Position numbers and translations under genes: made by a program. 64,000 nt of DNA from assembly GCA_031216915.1 (NCBI GenBank), contig CM062289.1, positions 245,893,187 through 245,957,186 on the forward strand, read 5' to 3'. The DNA comes from Pictodentalium vernedei (lineage: Eukaryota > Mollusca > Scaphopoda > Dentaliida > Dentaliidae). The first letter of the stretch is position 1. Each line of letters begins with the position of its first letter. Shown piece by piece: positions 32,760 through 44,421 of this stretch. The notes below the pieces were generated by a model, which was given only the letters and a program-made list of their open reading frames with translations, did no database searches and was not told the origin of the DNA.

Positions 32760-33905
32760 AGAACAAAAACTTCCCCTGATAAATAAGGTCCTCTTGTGGA
32801 GGAAGCTTCCAGGGAACGTCCCATAACAGACACTTGAGAAGACTGATCCAAGGTTTCTGTGATGACAGAGGTGCTACAAGTAGGATTCACAATGAGACTG
32901 TTTGATTTTAAACATAATCTATTGAATCAAATGAATTGGAGGATACGCGTATCCTATCATCCATCCCCATGAGATCGGCAGAGCGTCTACTGCATACGCT
33001 CAATGGTCTGGGCATGGCGACACAAACGACGGTAACTGATTGTTCCGGTGTGTCGCAAACAGATCTATCATGGGACCATCCCTCTGGTAGAAAATCTGTC
33101 CAAATACTCGCTTGTTGAGTGTCCACTCCAATTGCAACAGGCGACCTTCCCGGAGAGCGAGTCTGCTAGTATGTTCAGGCGACCCGGTATATGACGGATA
33201 GAAAGATGAACATGATGATGCATGACATATTGGGAAAATCTTCGTTAGTTGGTGTAACAGAAATGAATGGGTGCTGCCATGGTTCCCGATGTACGCTACT
33301 ACTGTTGAGTTGTCTGACCAAATTGAACTAAGTATACTGTTCTGAACTGATACACCTTCGCTTGTATGGCAAAGCGCAGGTACTTTTTAAATGCCGGATG
33401 TACCAGGACAATAAAAGTACGGATCCTTAGATCTATGCTTGCCGCATAGTCGATCACTTGAACGCTCGCTTTTACCGACTGAATGATTTCCATAAAAAAA
33501 CTTTTAGAGCCATGATAAACTTCTTATCCAGCTCAAGTCTATTACCAGTCAGAAAGAGCCGTCTGGCTTTGGTACGAGGAACAGGTGACTGTAAAAATCT
33601 AGAGAATCCTGATTCTCGATGACCTGTATTGCTTCCTTTGACAAGAGTGATTATACTTCCAGTAGGAGAAACTCTTTTATGCAAGAATATGCTGGAAGAT
33701 TTGTTCAACGTGAACAACTTGTTAGTGGGGTTTTACTCGGAATGATAGCCATAAGCCGTCCGAGACTACACTTCTCACCCACTGATCTTCCGTGATAGTT
33801 ATCCAGTTTTCAGCAGAGCTTGATAACCTTCTGCCAAGTGGCCAGCAATAGAGGTCTAAACCATCACCTGTATGAACTGCGGGGCTTACGGGAGGAGAAT
33901 CCACG
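32760..33905 (-). pseudogene. E3 RT/RNase H remnant with internal deletion
   Basis: 33905-33345 follows RT from the ITEDQWVR region through KFIMAL and ASIDLRIRTF to AKVYQFRTVY. At about 33325-33345 the alignment jumps to the RNase H strand WSDNSTVVAYI. By comparison with E1 (15065 to 14299), about 0.77 kb, including the YLDD box, is missing. 33290-32760 follows the tail and parallels E1 14270-13750. Confidence 0.82.
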
Positions 33906-35860
33906 TCCTCCCCGCGAAAAACCTCGTCTCGTCGGACTAGGGGCGTCTAACCTATAGTCCCGATGAGACCTACACCCCTTTCCCGTGTCGCTATAATGAC
34001 GACATTCAGAGTAATTACAAGGGGGTTTCTTGTACCCTCTTGAGGGGTTTCCTTTTGACAATTTTTGTCTGGAATGCCCTCCTTTACTCTTGTCTGCTGA
34101 AGCGGGTCGTTGATACGCCGACTTCAAAAGCAGAGCACTAGATGCTTTCTTAGTAGCCTGTTCATAGACTAATGAAAGATAGTCGTCGAAAACAAAATGT
34201 CCGGAAACCGGAACGACTCAAAGAGAGCTTTTCACCCTGTCATCTTATCAGTGATGACGATGCAAGGGCAGCATCACGTCTGATTAACTCCAGATTAGCC
34301 ACTGTTAGGGTGGAGTTATATGTGGTATATATAATTGCCCTGGAAAGAACTCTAAGAGAGGTACAAACGTCCTCAAATTCCTTTCCCTTGAGACGTTGTG
34401 CCATAGCTCTTGTAAGGTGATCTGCGTAAGACATAACGTCCAAATTCGCTCTATTTGAAGAAAGTGCCGTCTCAATTGTGTCTGAGCGAATAGTGAATGA
34501 TGCAGGTAAGGATTCCTCTATATCCCCGGCCTGCTCATCCAAATGCAGAAGAACTCTCTGAACATCTTCCCTGACCGTTTTTAAATGAACGTGGTCCAAA
34601 AAAACGGTATGTCTACAGAAGATGAAGATAAGAAACCGTCTTCTTCCTCGCACTCAAGAGGATAAATACGGCAGCGTCTGTATGGCCGAAGGCCTGCGAC
34701 ACCTGCATAAACTGAACCGGAAAAGAAAGGACTTCCTTCTTTGTCCAGATAAAGTCTGCGCCTAACGATGCCAACGGTTTCTCTCTTGTCGTCGCAGCAT
34801 TCTGATTCAGCGGAACAAAATCAGGGTAGTATTGATGGATGAAAGCCATTGCAACCATGTACTGTTCCGAAAGGGAAGGGTAATCCTCTTCCTTATCCCT
34901 TTCACCATCCAAGAGAATCAGTTGCTGGACCGACCCAGCACCGTCCGACAGCTCAGATTCTGAGTCTGGGGGAGGCTGCATCTGCACTTGCTGGGATGCT
35001 GTGATTAGCTGCGCAATCTGCGTCAGCAAGTCCGTCATCGAGGCCTGAGGAGAAGTGGATTTCCGTTCCTTAGCCGCATGCTGCTCCTGGGACAGTGATG
35101 ATCAAGGCCTCGTCTCCCTAGCTACCGGATGGTCTGACTTCATGGGCAAAGAGTGGTTCCTTCTTCATGCAGCAGGCTGGATATCCGAAGTTGGGTAGTT
35201 AGGATGCGGTCGTGTGTGCTTAAATAACGTAGCGGAGGAAGCCGTGACTGAAAACAACTCCGGCTGCAGACCAAACGGAGCATCCCGAGCGGCGGGCGGA
35301 CATATGCTCCGTCTCAAGCAAGTTTCCAACCAGAAAACCTCATTTCAGCCTTGTGAAACATAGTGGAGGAAGCCTTGACTGAAGCTGACCCCGGCTGCAG
35401 ACTAAACAGAGCGTCCCGAGTGGAGGGCGGACATATGCTCCGGCTTGTACAAATTTCTCAAAACAATATCTGACCCCAGACGTTGCTATATTAGAGAGGG
35501 GGGCCTCTCCCGCTCGCGATCTATCAGACCTCACCGAGTACAAGAACTTGCAGTCTTCCTCCCTATTTCCATCGTCGCTGGGTGAGCTATTTATATTATA
35601 GTGCTCGCTCTACCCAATCGACCTCTTAGACCACAATGGACTTACCCGGTGTCACGGCACCCAAGGACGGAGTACTGCTTCACCGGTCGAGCTAGCTGCT
35701 TGCAAGAGATTAAAACCTTTAACCAAAGGCTCTAACTCTTGCAATAATGAGCACTGCAGCTAGATCTATGTGCTTCACAGACAGCGACGACGGTAGCACA
35801 CTTGGATGGGTGTCAGAATATCATCACCATGTTCATGTTCCTCTGAAATAGAAATTGACA
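33864..35860 (-). pseudogene. E3 gag remnant
   Basis: Basic C-terminus at 33864-34127 (RRGFSRGGRGFSSRKPRSSYR). Central block at 34240-34653 (SNRANLDVMSYADHLTRAMAQRLKG; E1 SNRANLDALSYADHLTKALSLRLQG). Upstream block at 34613-35038 (LLTQIAQLITASQQ, ELSDGAGSV). Frames shift between blocks. The Cys cluster region lies near 35880-35990 in poor condition. Confidence 0.85.
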
Positions 35861-36842
35861 GAATGAATTAAAACGCGGTAAGAGGGTCTTATCCTCATAA
35901 CCTCACCGCCAACAACGTACCGCGACACCCGAATCCAACATCAGTCATCCCAGTGCAACACAAGACTGACAAAAGTCCGCAGGAGTGTATCAACTAAGTT
36001 CGATATCAGTCCTCCAAACTCCACAACAATATATATATATAACTAAGATACATGAATAATAGCAATCATAATTAATTTCAAAATATTTTTTGAAAACAAA
36101 AATTTTTTTTGAAAAATGCCCAAGTTCCCAAAGGGAACATGAAGAGCCCAAGGGCATCCCGATAGAGCCTAAGTATGGACAAAATCCTTATTTTTTTGAG
36201 CTACACTACAGGAATAATAATCCATGTATCTACAGTATATTACAGTAACAGAATATAAAAAACTGCCTATACATGAGGACGTTGATAATGTAAACAACAT
36301 CAATGTAAACAAGACATCAGGCATACAAAAAAGCCCAAAATCAGAACCAATTGAAATGCTATCAAATGCAAAGCTAGATCCTCATACGAAGAAAAAAACG
36401 ATACATCGGATAGAATATGCAAGACAAAACGGCCTAACACCCCTAGGGTGAGGACGTAACCTTGGGGAAGAAACAGAATAATATCTTGTAATAAATGTTA
36501 AACTCCCAAGAAATTTAATACAAAATTTCAATACAAAATAGCCAAAAAGCTTAAGAGTTTAACAGGAAGGGTTCACAGAAAGATAGGGAAGAAATACTTA
36601 ACAAACAGTGGAATAATCATTTTTAAAAATGATGATGTCAAGCATATGTCCGAAAATTGGGAAACATGAAATAAGTTTATAAATATTATAAAGTTACAGC
36701 CCTGAATGTCCAAAACCACCGTTGAACACTTCCTTCTTCCAATAACAGCCTTGTATCGACCAATTCTTGCATTGATTTGTGTATGGCATCCTCAAAAAAG
36801 ATTTTAAAGCACAGATGTCATTTTATTGTTGATGACTTTAAG
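35861..36842 (-). other. E3 5' leader
   Basis: Matches the E4 leader halves in order. 36115-36425 corresponds to 22745-23035 and 36430-36720 to 28356-28650. This collinearity is the evidence that E2 split the E4 leader. Confidence 0.75.
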
Positions 36843-37058
36843 GCCAAACAAAGAATGATGTTGGTGCCAATTCCGGTCACTTCCTGACGTCTATGAGAGT
36901 AAATGTATGGAGGGCCAGATAGGACTTTTAATTTTCAGTTTTGCAAGAAAATTTTGGGGATTGGGGGGGGGGGGGGGGGGGGGGGGGGGTGTCAAAATTT
37001 GTGTTTGGCCCTTAATAACTTTGAGTTAAGCACCAGCTAGTCTGGGCCATTGGTTTAC
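36843..37058. repeat. E3 left inverted terminal repeat
   Basis: Inverted partner of 31102-31325. Contains an uninterrupted G run of about 24 (36965-36990). Confidence 0.85.
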
Positions 37059-37071
37059 AGTGTAAAAATAT

Positions 37072-37590
37072 CCATTGCCAGATGCAGGAATGCGGTTGAC
37101 AGGATTGGATCAGCCTTTAAAAGATTGACGTTAAACTCCAGTGACTGCAAGATAGTTAGTAGATTGATGATAAACCCCAGTGACTGCAAGATAGTAACTC
37201 CCTGAAAAAGAAGTTGATTGTGAAAATGTGTTTGTAAGATGATGTCCAGGTAAGCCGAAGTAAAGATGGTTGAATGACGAGGATCGGACTGAATGCACAT
37301 GGCACAATACACCTTGCCGTTTACAGCAAACCTCAAGTATTTTCTACAGGAAAGTATGTGTCATTGAGGTAAATGCTTGCCGCAAAATTATTGTCTCGGA
37401 TGCTGTTTCTTACTAATCGGATTGCTTCCATGTAAATCTTTGGACCTTGAATGAGCTTGTTGATCCAGGTTAGATCTACAACTGGACGGAATGAACAATC
37501 TGGCTTCAGTGCCAGGAAGATTCTTTGAGTAGAAACAAATATTCATTGTTCACAACCTTGATTGCCTTCCTTGAGAGCATTCTGACTGGT
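37072..37590 (-). pseudogene. E6: upstream part of the split RT gene
   Basis: Reading minus: LRFAVNGKVY, then TSAYLDIIL (the second Asp of YLDD is Ile), LQSLGFI and FLHLAMDIF, which breaks at 37072 and continues beyond E3 at 31077. Upstream to 37590 the RT start is recognisable (gcttgttgatccaggttagatct, gactggacggaatgaacaatctgg parallels E1 15252-15310). A local duplication (about 37110-37195) repeats the LGFI segment. Confidence 0.82.
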
Positions 37591-37960
37591 GGATCTGAAG
37601 AAGATTTTTAAAGAAATTCCCTCATATTGCACCAAGTTCAACTTTGGGCACCAACAGAGGGCCCAAATATTAGCAAGTTACCTGATTTGAACCCCCCCCC
37701 CCCCCCTCCCGAGATGCTGTATATCAAATATGAAAGCATTCTGACTGGTGGATCTGAAGAAGACATTTTTTTTAAATTATCCCCCATATTGCACAAAGTT
37801 TAAATTTGGACTTCCATAGGAAGCCCAGATATTAACCAAGGGACTTGATTTGAACAATCTTGAATCTGACCCTCATAACAATGATGTATTCTAAACATGA
37901 AAAAAATCTAACTGGTGGTTCTGAAGAAGTTTTTTAAAGATTATTATACATTTGTTTCTA
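37578..37960. repeat. Satellite A units, about 165 bp period
   Basis: 'attctgactggtggatctgaagaag' starts near 37579 and 37738, with a weaker copy near 37905, joined by 'agttcaactttggg' and 'gggcccaaatatta'. The array abuts and truncates E6. C run 37696-37710. Confidence 0.7.
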
Positions 37961-38170
37961 GACAAGACTTTGCTGCCTATTTAGGCAGCCCAAACTTGCA
38001 TAGAAACAACAAAGCCACAGGTTTTAGCTATCAGAGCACAGAGGGAATGTACAGAAAAATCTCCAGGCCCTTAATTGGTTGAGTGCTACATTTTTCTTGA
38101 CCATAGATTTCCTTTCAGTATTAATTTCTCTGTTACATTTTATTAGATAGGGCCAACAGGCATTATCTAA

Positions 38171-38369
38171 TTAACTCTCTTCACTCTGATGTCAAAATAT
38201 CCAAATTTCAAGTAGCCATTTTTTCCCATAATGCAACTGGAAATTTAACAAATTCAATCTTGTTTGACAGAGCTCAATAAGATTTAATTGGTTAAATTTC
38301 AAGTTGCATTATGGGAAAAATTTGCACCCAGAACTTTGGATTTTTCGACATCAGAGTGAAAGGGGTTAA
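38171..38369. repeat. Palindromic MITE, copy 1
   Basis: 38171-38193 (ttaactctcttcactctgatgtc) pairs with 38347-38369 with two mismatches. Inner arms also pair (cccataatgcaact / agttgcattatggg). About 199 bp. Confidence 0.82.
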
Positions 38370-38590
38370 ATATAACTGAGCAATGTGTCAACAACAAAAT
38401 TTGATTTTTGCCAAGGTTAATATGAAACCACCTCCAGTAGAGTGTGGATGTCTTTGTCACAGCCTATGGTATTTAGTAAAGCCCAAATATGGGCTTCCAG
38501 TACTCTACCAGTTAAGGGTTATGTCTTTCAACAGATGTCTATCATATTTATTACTCATCAAAATTTTGAAACAATTAGCTACAGTCAGTA

Positions 38591-38806
38591 TTAACCCTCT
38601 GCACACTGATGTTAAAATATCAAAGTTTTTAGTAGCAAATTTTTCCCACAATGCAAATGAGAACTAAAAAAAAATTATATCTTGTATGACAGAGCTCATT
38701 AAGCTCTGTCAAACAAGATACAATTTGTTAAATTTTTCATGCCGCATGGACAATATGGTGTCAGTGACGAAAAAAACTGAAATACTACCAGAGTTCTAGG
38801 AGTTAA
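38591..38806. repeat. Palindromic MITE, copy 2
   Basis: Same family as 38171-38369: ttaaccctctgcacactgatgtt start, 'tttttcccacaatgcaa' and a central palindrome gacagagctcattaagctctgtc-like pairing. The right end (ggagttaa) is diverged. Confidence 0.72.
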
Positions 38807-39283
38807 TGTACAAGTCACAAAAATTTTGACCCCATCAAAAATGAATTCCACAATTTTAATGAGATGCCCGAGAAGCAAGGTTTAAAATAAAAAAAAAGTT
38901 AACCACAAAGTAGATCTGTTTCTCGGGCCATTTTTTGTAAAACTGCATGTGGGCAGACGGTTTTTTATTTCATTTTTTATAATCATTTCTTTAACATCAA
39001 AAATTCATATTCTTGGTTTGTTTTATGTTTTTGTCTTAATAATCAACAGAATGGCATGGGTGGTGGTGTATTTTGGCCCTTGAGTGCCAGGAGGCTTTGC
39101 AATGCTAAGGCACTGCAAAGAATTGTTACCCTTAAGGGACAAATTTATCCATTTTGTTAAACTGGGTAAAATATAGCGTACACCATTTAATTTTTATTTT
39201 TTTTAAGTTTGCATTGTTCATAAAAAGAGAGCATGAAGCAACCAAAAGGAGCATGCAGGAGGGTCCGAGAAACTGATTTCAAC
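38807..39283. other. Intergenic DNA
   Basis: AT-rich; no gene, array or hairpin supported. Confidence 0.4.
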
Positions 39284-40862
39284 TATACACCTGGAACTCA
39301 ATTAAGCACCCCCTGAAATATTTCATGACACTGAAGTTGCTGTTACTGATTATTATGTTTTAATGATTGCTATGTCTTGCAGCACCTTTCATCTCGTGAA
39401 ACCTGATGTTTCTGGTTGATAGCATGCCCAAACACATCCCCTCGTCCATGTGAAGCATGCTACCCACAAATGTCACAAAAAACACTATCATCCACATGCA
39501 ATACCTGGGTATAAAACAAGAAAATTTTCTTTTATCTGTAAATGTTAACATGGCAAGGAGACTGTCAGAGGCAATAAGATGACAAATCATTGGCATGCAT
39601 GCAACAGGCATGTCATTCAAAGCTATTTGAAGGCAACTTGGCTATAGTCATTCTATCAGCAGACTTGTCCGAGAAAAAAATTAAGGACCGACCAAGGCCT
39701 GGGCAACCCCAAAAGACCTTTCCTCAAGAAGATCGGAGTCTGGCATGCCTCATTAGGTGTGAACCCTTTGCATCAAGTGAAGTTTTGAAATGCCTTTGGC
39801 TCCTCAACAGGCATTTGTGCAACAGAACTGTCTGAAACGGTCTCAAAGCACTGGGTATGAGGTCCACAAGGGCCATCAAGGATCCAGCTCTGTCCAATCA
39901 GCACGACATTTAGAGTGGTGTATGGCACGACAATATTGGAATCTCAGGGCATGGAGGAGAGTCCATCGGTCATAACAGAGTAGGTTCCTGCTTCACGTCA
40001 CAAATGGTCGCATGAGATAGAAATACTGTTTATGTGCCCAGGAACATCAGACCTACTGTTCCTTATGGTGGAAGATCAGTAATGATCTGGGGATGCCCTT
40101 CTTATGATTGTAAACTTGATATGGCGACTGCAGGTGGGAATCTCAATGGTCATCAGTACATCCAGGACTTCTCAATCCGGTTGTTGTGCCTCATTTTGAC
40201 AAAAACTTGTTGGCTCCTCGCCATGTGTTCATGGACGATAATGCAAGGCCACATCGTTCCCATGCTGTGAGAGCATTCCTACAGAACAATGCTATTACAA
40301 CACTACTTTGGCCTGCAATGAGCCCCGATTTGAATCCCTTAGAACACATCTGGGACTTTCTTGGACGTTGTGTGAAAGCACAGGATCCACCTGTACAGAA
40401 TTTGGCCAAATTACAAGCTGCATTCATGAGGAGTGGCAGCAGTTGCCTCTGGACCGTATCTGAAGGCTCACTGGTAGCATTAGAAGGAGGGTTCAGGCTG
40501 TCATCCCGGCATGTGGTGGATACACTTGCTACCGACATCAGACACTGCTATTATGTTCAGGAGATCACAAGTTATATTTTTTTTTGGTAATTATCAGCAT
40601 TGTTTCATCATGGTCCATTCGGGTATCATACTCAAGAGAACATTTCTCCATCAAAAACATTAGTGACAGATATGTGTAATTAGCAGCATTAAAATCCTAC
40701 ATATTTCTATCATTGTGTTCGTCTTTCATTTGTCAATAGACCATTCTTTCCGTAAACAATCACTTTTGGCCATCTTAAAGATAACAGGAAAGTAATGACA
40801 GTTTCTAGTAACACCACATCGAAAAAAAAACAGGGGGTGCTTAATTAAGTTCCATGTGTATA
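39284..40862 (+). mobile_element. Tc1/mariner-like DNA transposon, inactive
   Basis: The ends are inverted over 32 bases (39284-39315 against 40831-40862) with two mismatches, bordered by TA on both sides as expected for Tc1/mariner insertion. It encloses a degenerate transposase. About 1.58 kb is a normal length for the class. Confidence 0.9.
39550..40590 (+). pseudogene. Tc1-like DDE transposase, broken
   Basis: N-terminus from ATG 39550 (MARRLSEAIR) with stops at 39580 and 39628. A DNA-binding linker (DRPRPGQPQKTFPQEDR) is at about 39690, WNLRAWRRV at 39935 and GGRSVMIWGC at about 40065. The catalytic block MDDNARPH and WPAMSPDLNPLEHIWD is at 40230-40360, with Asp and Glu of the triad present. 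The region that should hold the first Asp (the DESRF-like stretch near 39975) has a small deletion. At least three frame changes. Confidence 0.88.
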
Positions 40863-41010
40863 TAATACTGTTGCTAATGTAAATTGTAATGCATTAACCA
40901 TGTATTAGACATCATAGGGCCTGTACATGTATCTTTATTACACACAGATAATACCCATTACCTGTTTTTGTGCACTGAAATTAAAAGAAAAAATAGGCCG
41001 ATGAAATCGT

Positions 41011-42578
41011 CAGATGTGTACCCATACGCGCAACTGGTAGAAAGCTGTATGACGGAGGGCCACCACGGATGCCGACATTATGTACACCATACAAGGTATG
41101 GGTACATATAGAAATGGATTGGAGGAGTGTCTAATTTGATGGATAAATGGTTAATATCTCCGGAGCAAATTATCAGATTTACATAAAAAACTATACAGCA
41201 CAGCACATCAGTAACCTGAATAAATATATAAAGTAACATGACAATCGGATTGATATTTTTTGAGTTATCTCTTGCCAAAGGGATTGGAGGAATTTTCAAT
41301 TTGAAAGATAAAGGGGGTTAATATCTCCGGATCAAATTATCTGATTTACACCAAAAACTATACAGCTCAGAACATCAGTAACCTGAACACAACTGTAAAG
41401 TGACTTGACAATCCAAGCAATATTTTTCAAGTTATCAAATGCCAAAGGGATTGGAGGAATTTTCAATTTGAAGGATAAAGGGTTAATATCTCAGGATCAA
41501 AACAACAGATTTACACCAAAAACTATACAGCTCGGTACATCAGTAACCTGAACACAAATATAAAGTAACTAGACAATCCTAGCAATATTTTTCAAGTTAT
41601 CGAAGGCCAAAGGGATTGGAGGAATTTTCAATTTGAAGGATAAAGGGTTAATATCTCAGGACTAAATTATCAGATTTACACCAAAAAACTATACAGCTTG
41701 GCACATCAGTAACCTGAACACAAATATAAAGTAACTTGACAATCCAAGCAATATTTTTCAAGTTATCGAATGCCAAAGGGATTGGAGGAATTTTCAATTT
41801 GAAGGATAAAGGGTTAATATCTCAGTATCCGATTTACACCAAAAACTATACAGCTCGGCACATTAGTAACCTGAACACAAATATAAAGTAACTAGACAAT
41901 CCAAGCAATATTTTTCAACTTATCGAATGACAAAGGGATTGGAGGAATTTTCAATTTGAAGGATGAAGGGTTAATATCTCAGGATTAAATTATCAGATTT
42001 ATACCAAAAACTATACAGCTCGGCACATCAGTAACCTGAACATAAATATAAAGTAACTTGACAATCCAAGCAATATTTTTCAAGTTATCGAATGCCAAAG
42101 GGATTGGAGAAATTTTCAATTTGAAGGATAAAGGGTTAATATCCAAGTATCAAAATAACAGATTTACACCAAAAACTATACATTCGGCACATCAGTAACC
42201 TGAACACAAATATAAAGTAACTTGACAATCCAAGCAATATTTTTCAAGTTATCTAATGCCAAAGAGATTGGAGAAATTTTCAATTTGAAGGATAAAGGGT
42301 TAATATCTCAGGATCAAATTATCCGATTTACACCAAAAACTATACAGCTCGGCACATCAGTAACCTGAACACAAATATAAAGTAACCTGACAATCCAAGG
42401 AATATTTTTCAAGTTCTCGAATGCCAAAGAAATGGATATGGACGACGGATGGACAGACGGACGGATGGACAGACGGATGGATGGACAGACGGACGGACAA
42501 AGGATGGACGAACAACGGATGGTCACCCCGGATGCCGGCATTATGTGTACCATACATAATATGGGTACACATAAAAAT
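41011..42578. mobile_element. Satellite element with 165-bp core (second family)
   Basis: Sub-terminal inverted motif: tgtgtacccata near 41016 and tatgggtacaca near 42560. 'ggatgccg(a/g)cattatgt' flanks the array on both sides (41069, 42532). Core: about eight units with 'ggattggagg' at 41115, 41281, 41449, 41613, 41779, 41936 and 42101 and a final diverged unit. The 3' end forms a hairpin (gtgtaccata..tatgggtacac) followed by ATAAAAAT. A 'gatggacagacgg' microsatellite lies at 42430-42500. No protein. Confidence 0.7.
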
Positions 42579-42592
42579 CATAATAATTTCCC

Positions 42593-42843
42593 TTAACCCT
42601 TTACCCAACGTAACGGCCAAAACCGGCCAGCGCTATTCTCAAAAATCGCCAATTAATTTTCATTATTTTTTCAATTTTTGTCTCAAAAACACAGGTTATG
42701 ACCCCTCGTTGGAATGAGCTCGCCAAGCTCGTTCCAACAAGGGGTCATAACCTATGTTTTTGAGACAAAAAATGAAACAAATTAGTTATTTAAGAATTTT
42801 TGTTGCAAGTGTCGTCTGCTTTTCATGTTACGTAAAGGGTTAA
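42593..42843. repeat. 251-bp palindromic MITE-like element
   Basis: Ends ttaaccctttac (42593) and gtaaagggttaa (to 42843). The inner arms of about 46 bp (around 42676-42721 and 42727-42772) pair with three mismatches around the loop cgcca. Copies or halves: 61072-61170 (left arm), about 7486-7615 (relic). Confidence 0.88.
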
Positions 42844-43519
42844 AGACTTCTGCATATGATTGCATCTCAAATTCTACTGGTAACTTTCATAAGTTGAAAC
42901 AAGAATTCTTGTTTATGAAGACAATCTCAGGCTCTACCAAATTTCAGCATCTACCATGACATATACAGTACCGGCCACCGTACACTGGTCACTTTCCATG
43001 GGTGGGCAATATTTCCATGTACACAATAATCCAAACACTAATTATAGGAATGATCATCAACAATTTAATTAATGAATCACCGGGTACAACCCGGTGCTTC
43101 ATTAATTAAAATTTTGCTGATGGTGATTTTTATTACCTGGAAAATGCATTTGTGGACAACAGTGCCCATGCATGTATTATGACAAGTCCACAATGATTGT
43201 ACTGTACTTGTTTTTTTCAATAAATGAAAAAATATTAAATATAAATATATACAGGAGTACACACCTTAAAGAATTTACCACCTTTTTCTTTAATTAACTG
43301 TGACTGTACTAATTTTTCTTCAGTGTTCATCTGCCATGAATCTTTTGACTGGAAAATAAATGAAAGTGTCAATGACACTGTAGCTTAACTTGACGACTTG
43401 AACTTCGCATGTTATAAGTGAAATGTCAAAATTGAAGATCACTGGGACCAGTGTTGTTGGGTGAAATTTAAACATAACAGCATTGTGTATGCACAACGTC
43501 AGAGTAATCCATGCATTTT
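42844..43519. other. Intergenic DNA with one hairpin
   Basis: 43063-43113 is an imperfect hairpin (aattaatgaatcaccgggt / acccggtgcttcattaatt). 43359-43392 is the 34-bp repeat shared exactly with 3841-3874. No gene. Confidence 0.55.
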
Positions 43520-44420
43520 TAAATGTAAACTGTAAGGCTGGCTAAAGGAAGAATGTTGATACACAAATGCAGTATGTTCAGAGGTTATTGTAAACAGCAA
43601 CTTTTTTCCCAGAAATGAATGCTAATCAATAGCTCTTATCTAGAGGTCTCACCTAATAAGCATACCAAGTTCAAAAACAATCCGAAGATAAATGTGCCCT
43701 GTAGGCCATGTCAAAGAAGAATGTTGATGCACAAATGCAATAAATTCAAAGAATGTTGCTAACAGCAACAGTTTTTGATGGAAATGAAAAAAAAACCTAT
43801 AGCTCCTATCTTTGTCACCATGCATAAGCATACAAAGTTTCAAAACAACCTGATAATGAATGTACCCTCTGAGGCAGGCCAAAGGAAGATGTCAGTGCAC
43901 AAATGCACTAAGTTTGAAGGTCATTGCTTGTGGCAATGTTTTTTTTTCTTTCTTATGGATATTCATAAATATACCCTGCAGAGTGCAAAAAGAATAAGTT
44001 GCTGCACAAATGCAGTAAGTTTGAAGGCGGGTGATAACGACAATAATTATTTTTTATGGAAATGAAAAAAAATCGAAAGCTCACATCTAGAGGTCACCCT
44101 GAACACACATACCAAGTTTCAAAGTGATCCGATCATAAATGTGCCCTGAAGGGTGTGTCAAAGGGAAATATTGAGGTCTGATTAAACTAAGTTTAAAGGT
44201 CGTTGCCAGCAGCAACATTTTGCGACAGAAATGATAGAAAATCGATAGCTACCATACAGATGTCACCCCACACAAGCACACCAAGTTTCCAAGCGATCCA
44301 ACCATAAATGTGCCCTGCAGGGTGTGTCAAAGGGAAGTATTGATGCATAACTGCACTAAGTTATTACTAAGTTCATCAAAGGTCGTTGCCAACAGCAACT
44401 ATTTTTGACAGAAATGGAAG
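43520..44420. repeat. Degenerate tandem repeat, about 150-bp units (host of an insertion)
   Basis: About six units carry 'gcacaaatgca(a/g)taa', 'tttgaagg', 'gcaac..tttttt', 'gaaatg' and 'caccaagtttcaaa..gatcc'. The last unit is split by the element at 44422-45755 and resumes at 45756-45835. Confidence 0.75.
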
Positions 44421-44421
44421 A

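Larger units (their letters stand above)
31078..37071 (-). mobile_element. E3: internally deleted DIRS element nested in E6
   Basis: Right ITR 31102-31325 and left ITR 36843-37058 are inverted copies related to E1's (gtctgggccattggt, gtttggccct, ttggcgcc/ttggtgcc). The ICR is at 31420-31508. Gag and RT are broken, the YLDD-to-RNase H segment is deleted, and no recombinase domain is found. The ends are intact enough for past mobilisation by a relative. Flanking sequence on both sides is E6 RT. Confidence 0.87.

Noticed and set aside
41115-42430. CRISPR array
   Set aside because: Units of 165 bp repeat along their whole length with no unique spacers, in animal DNA.
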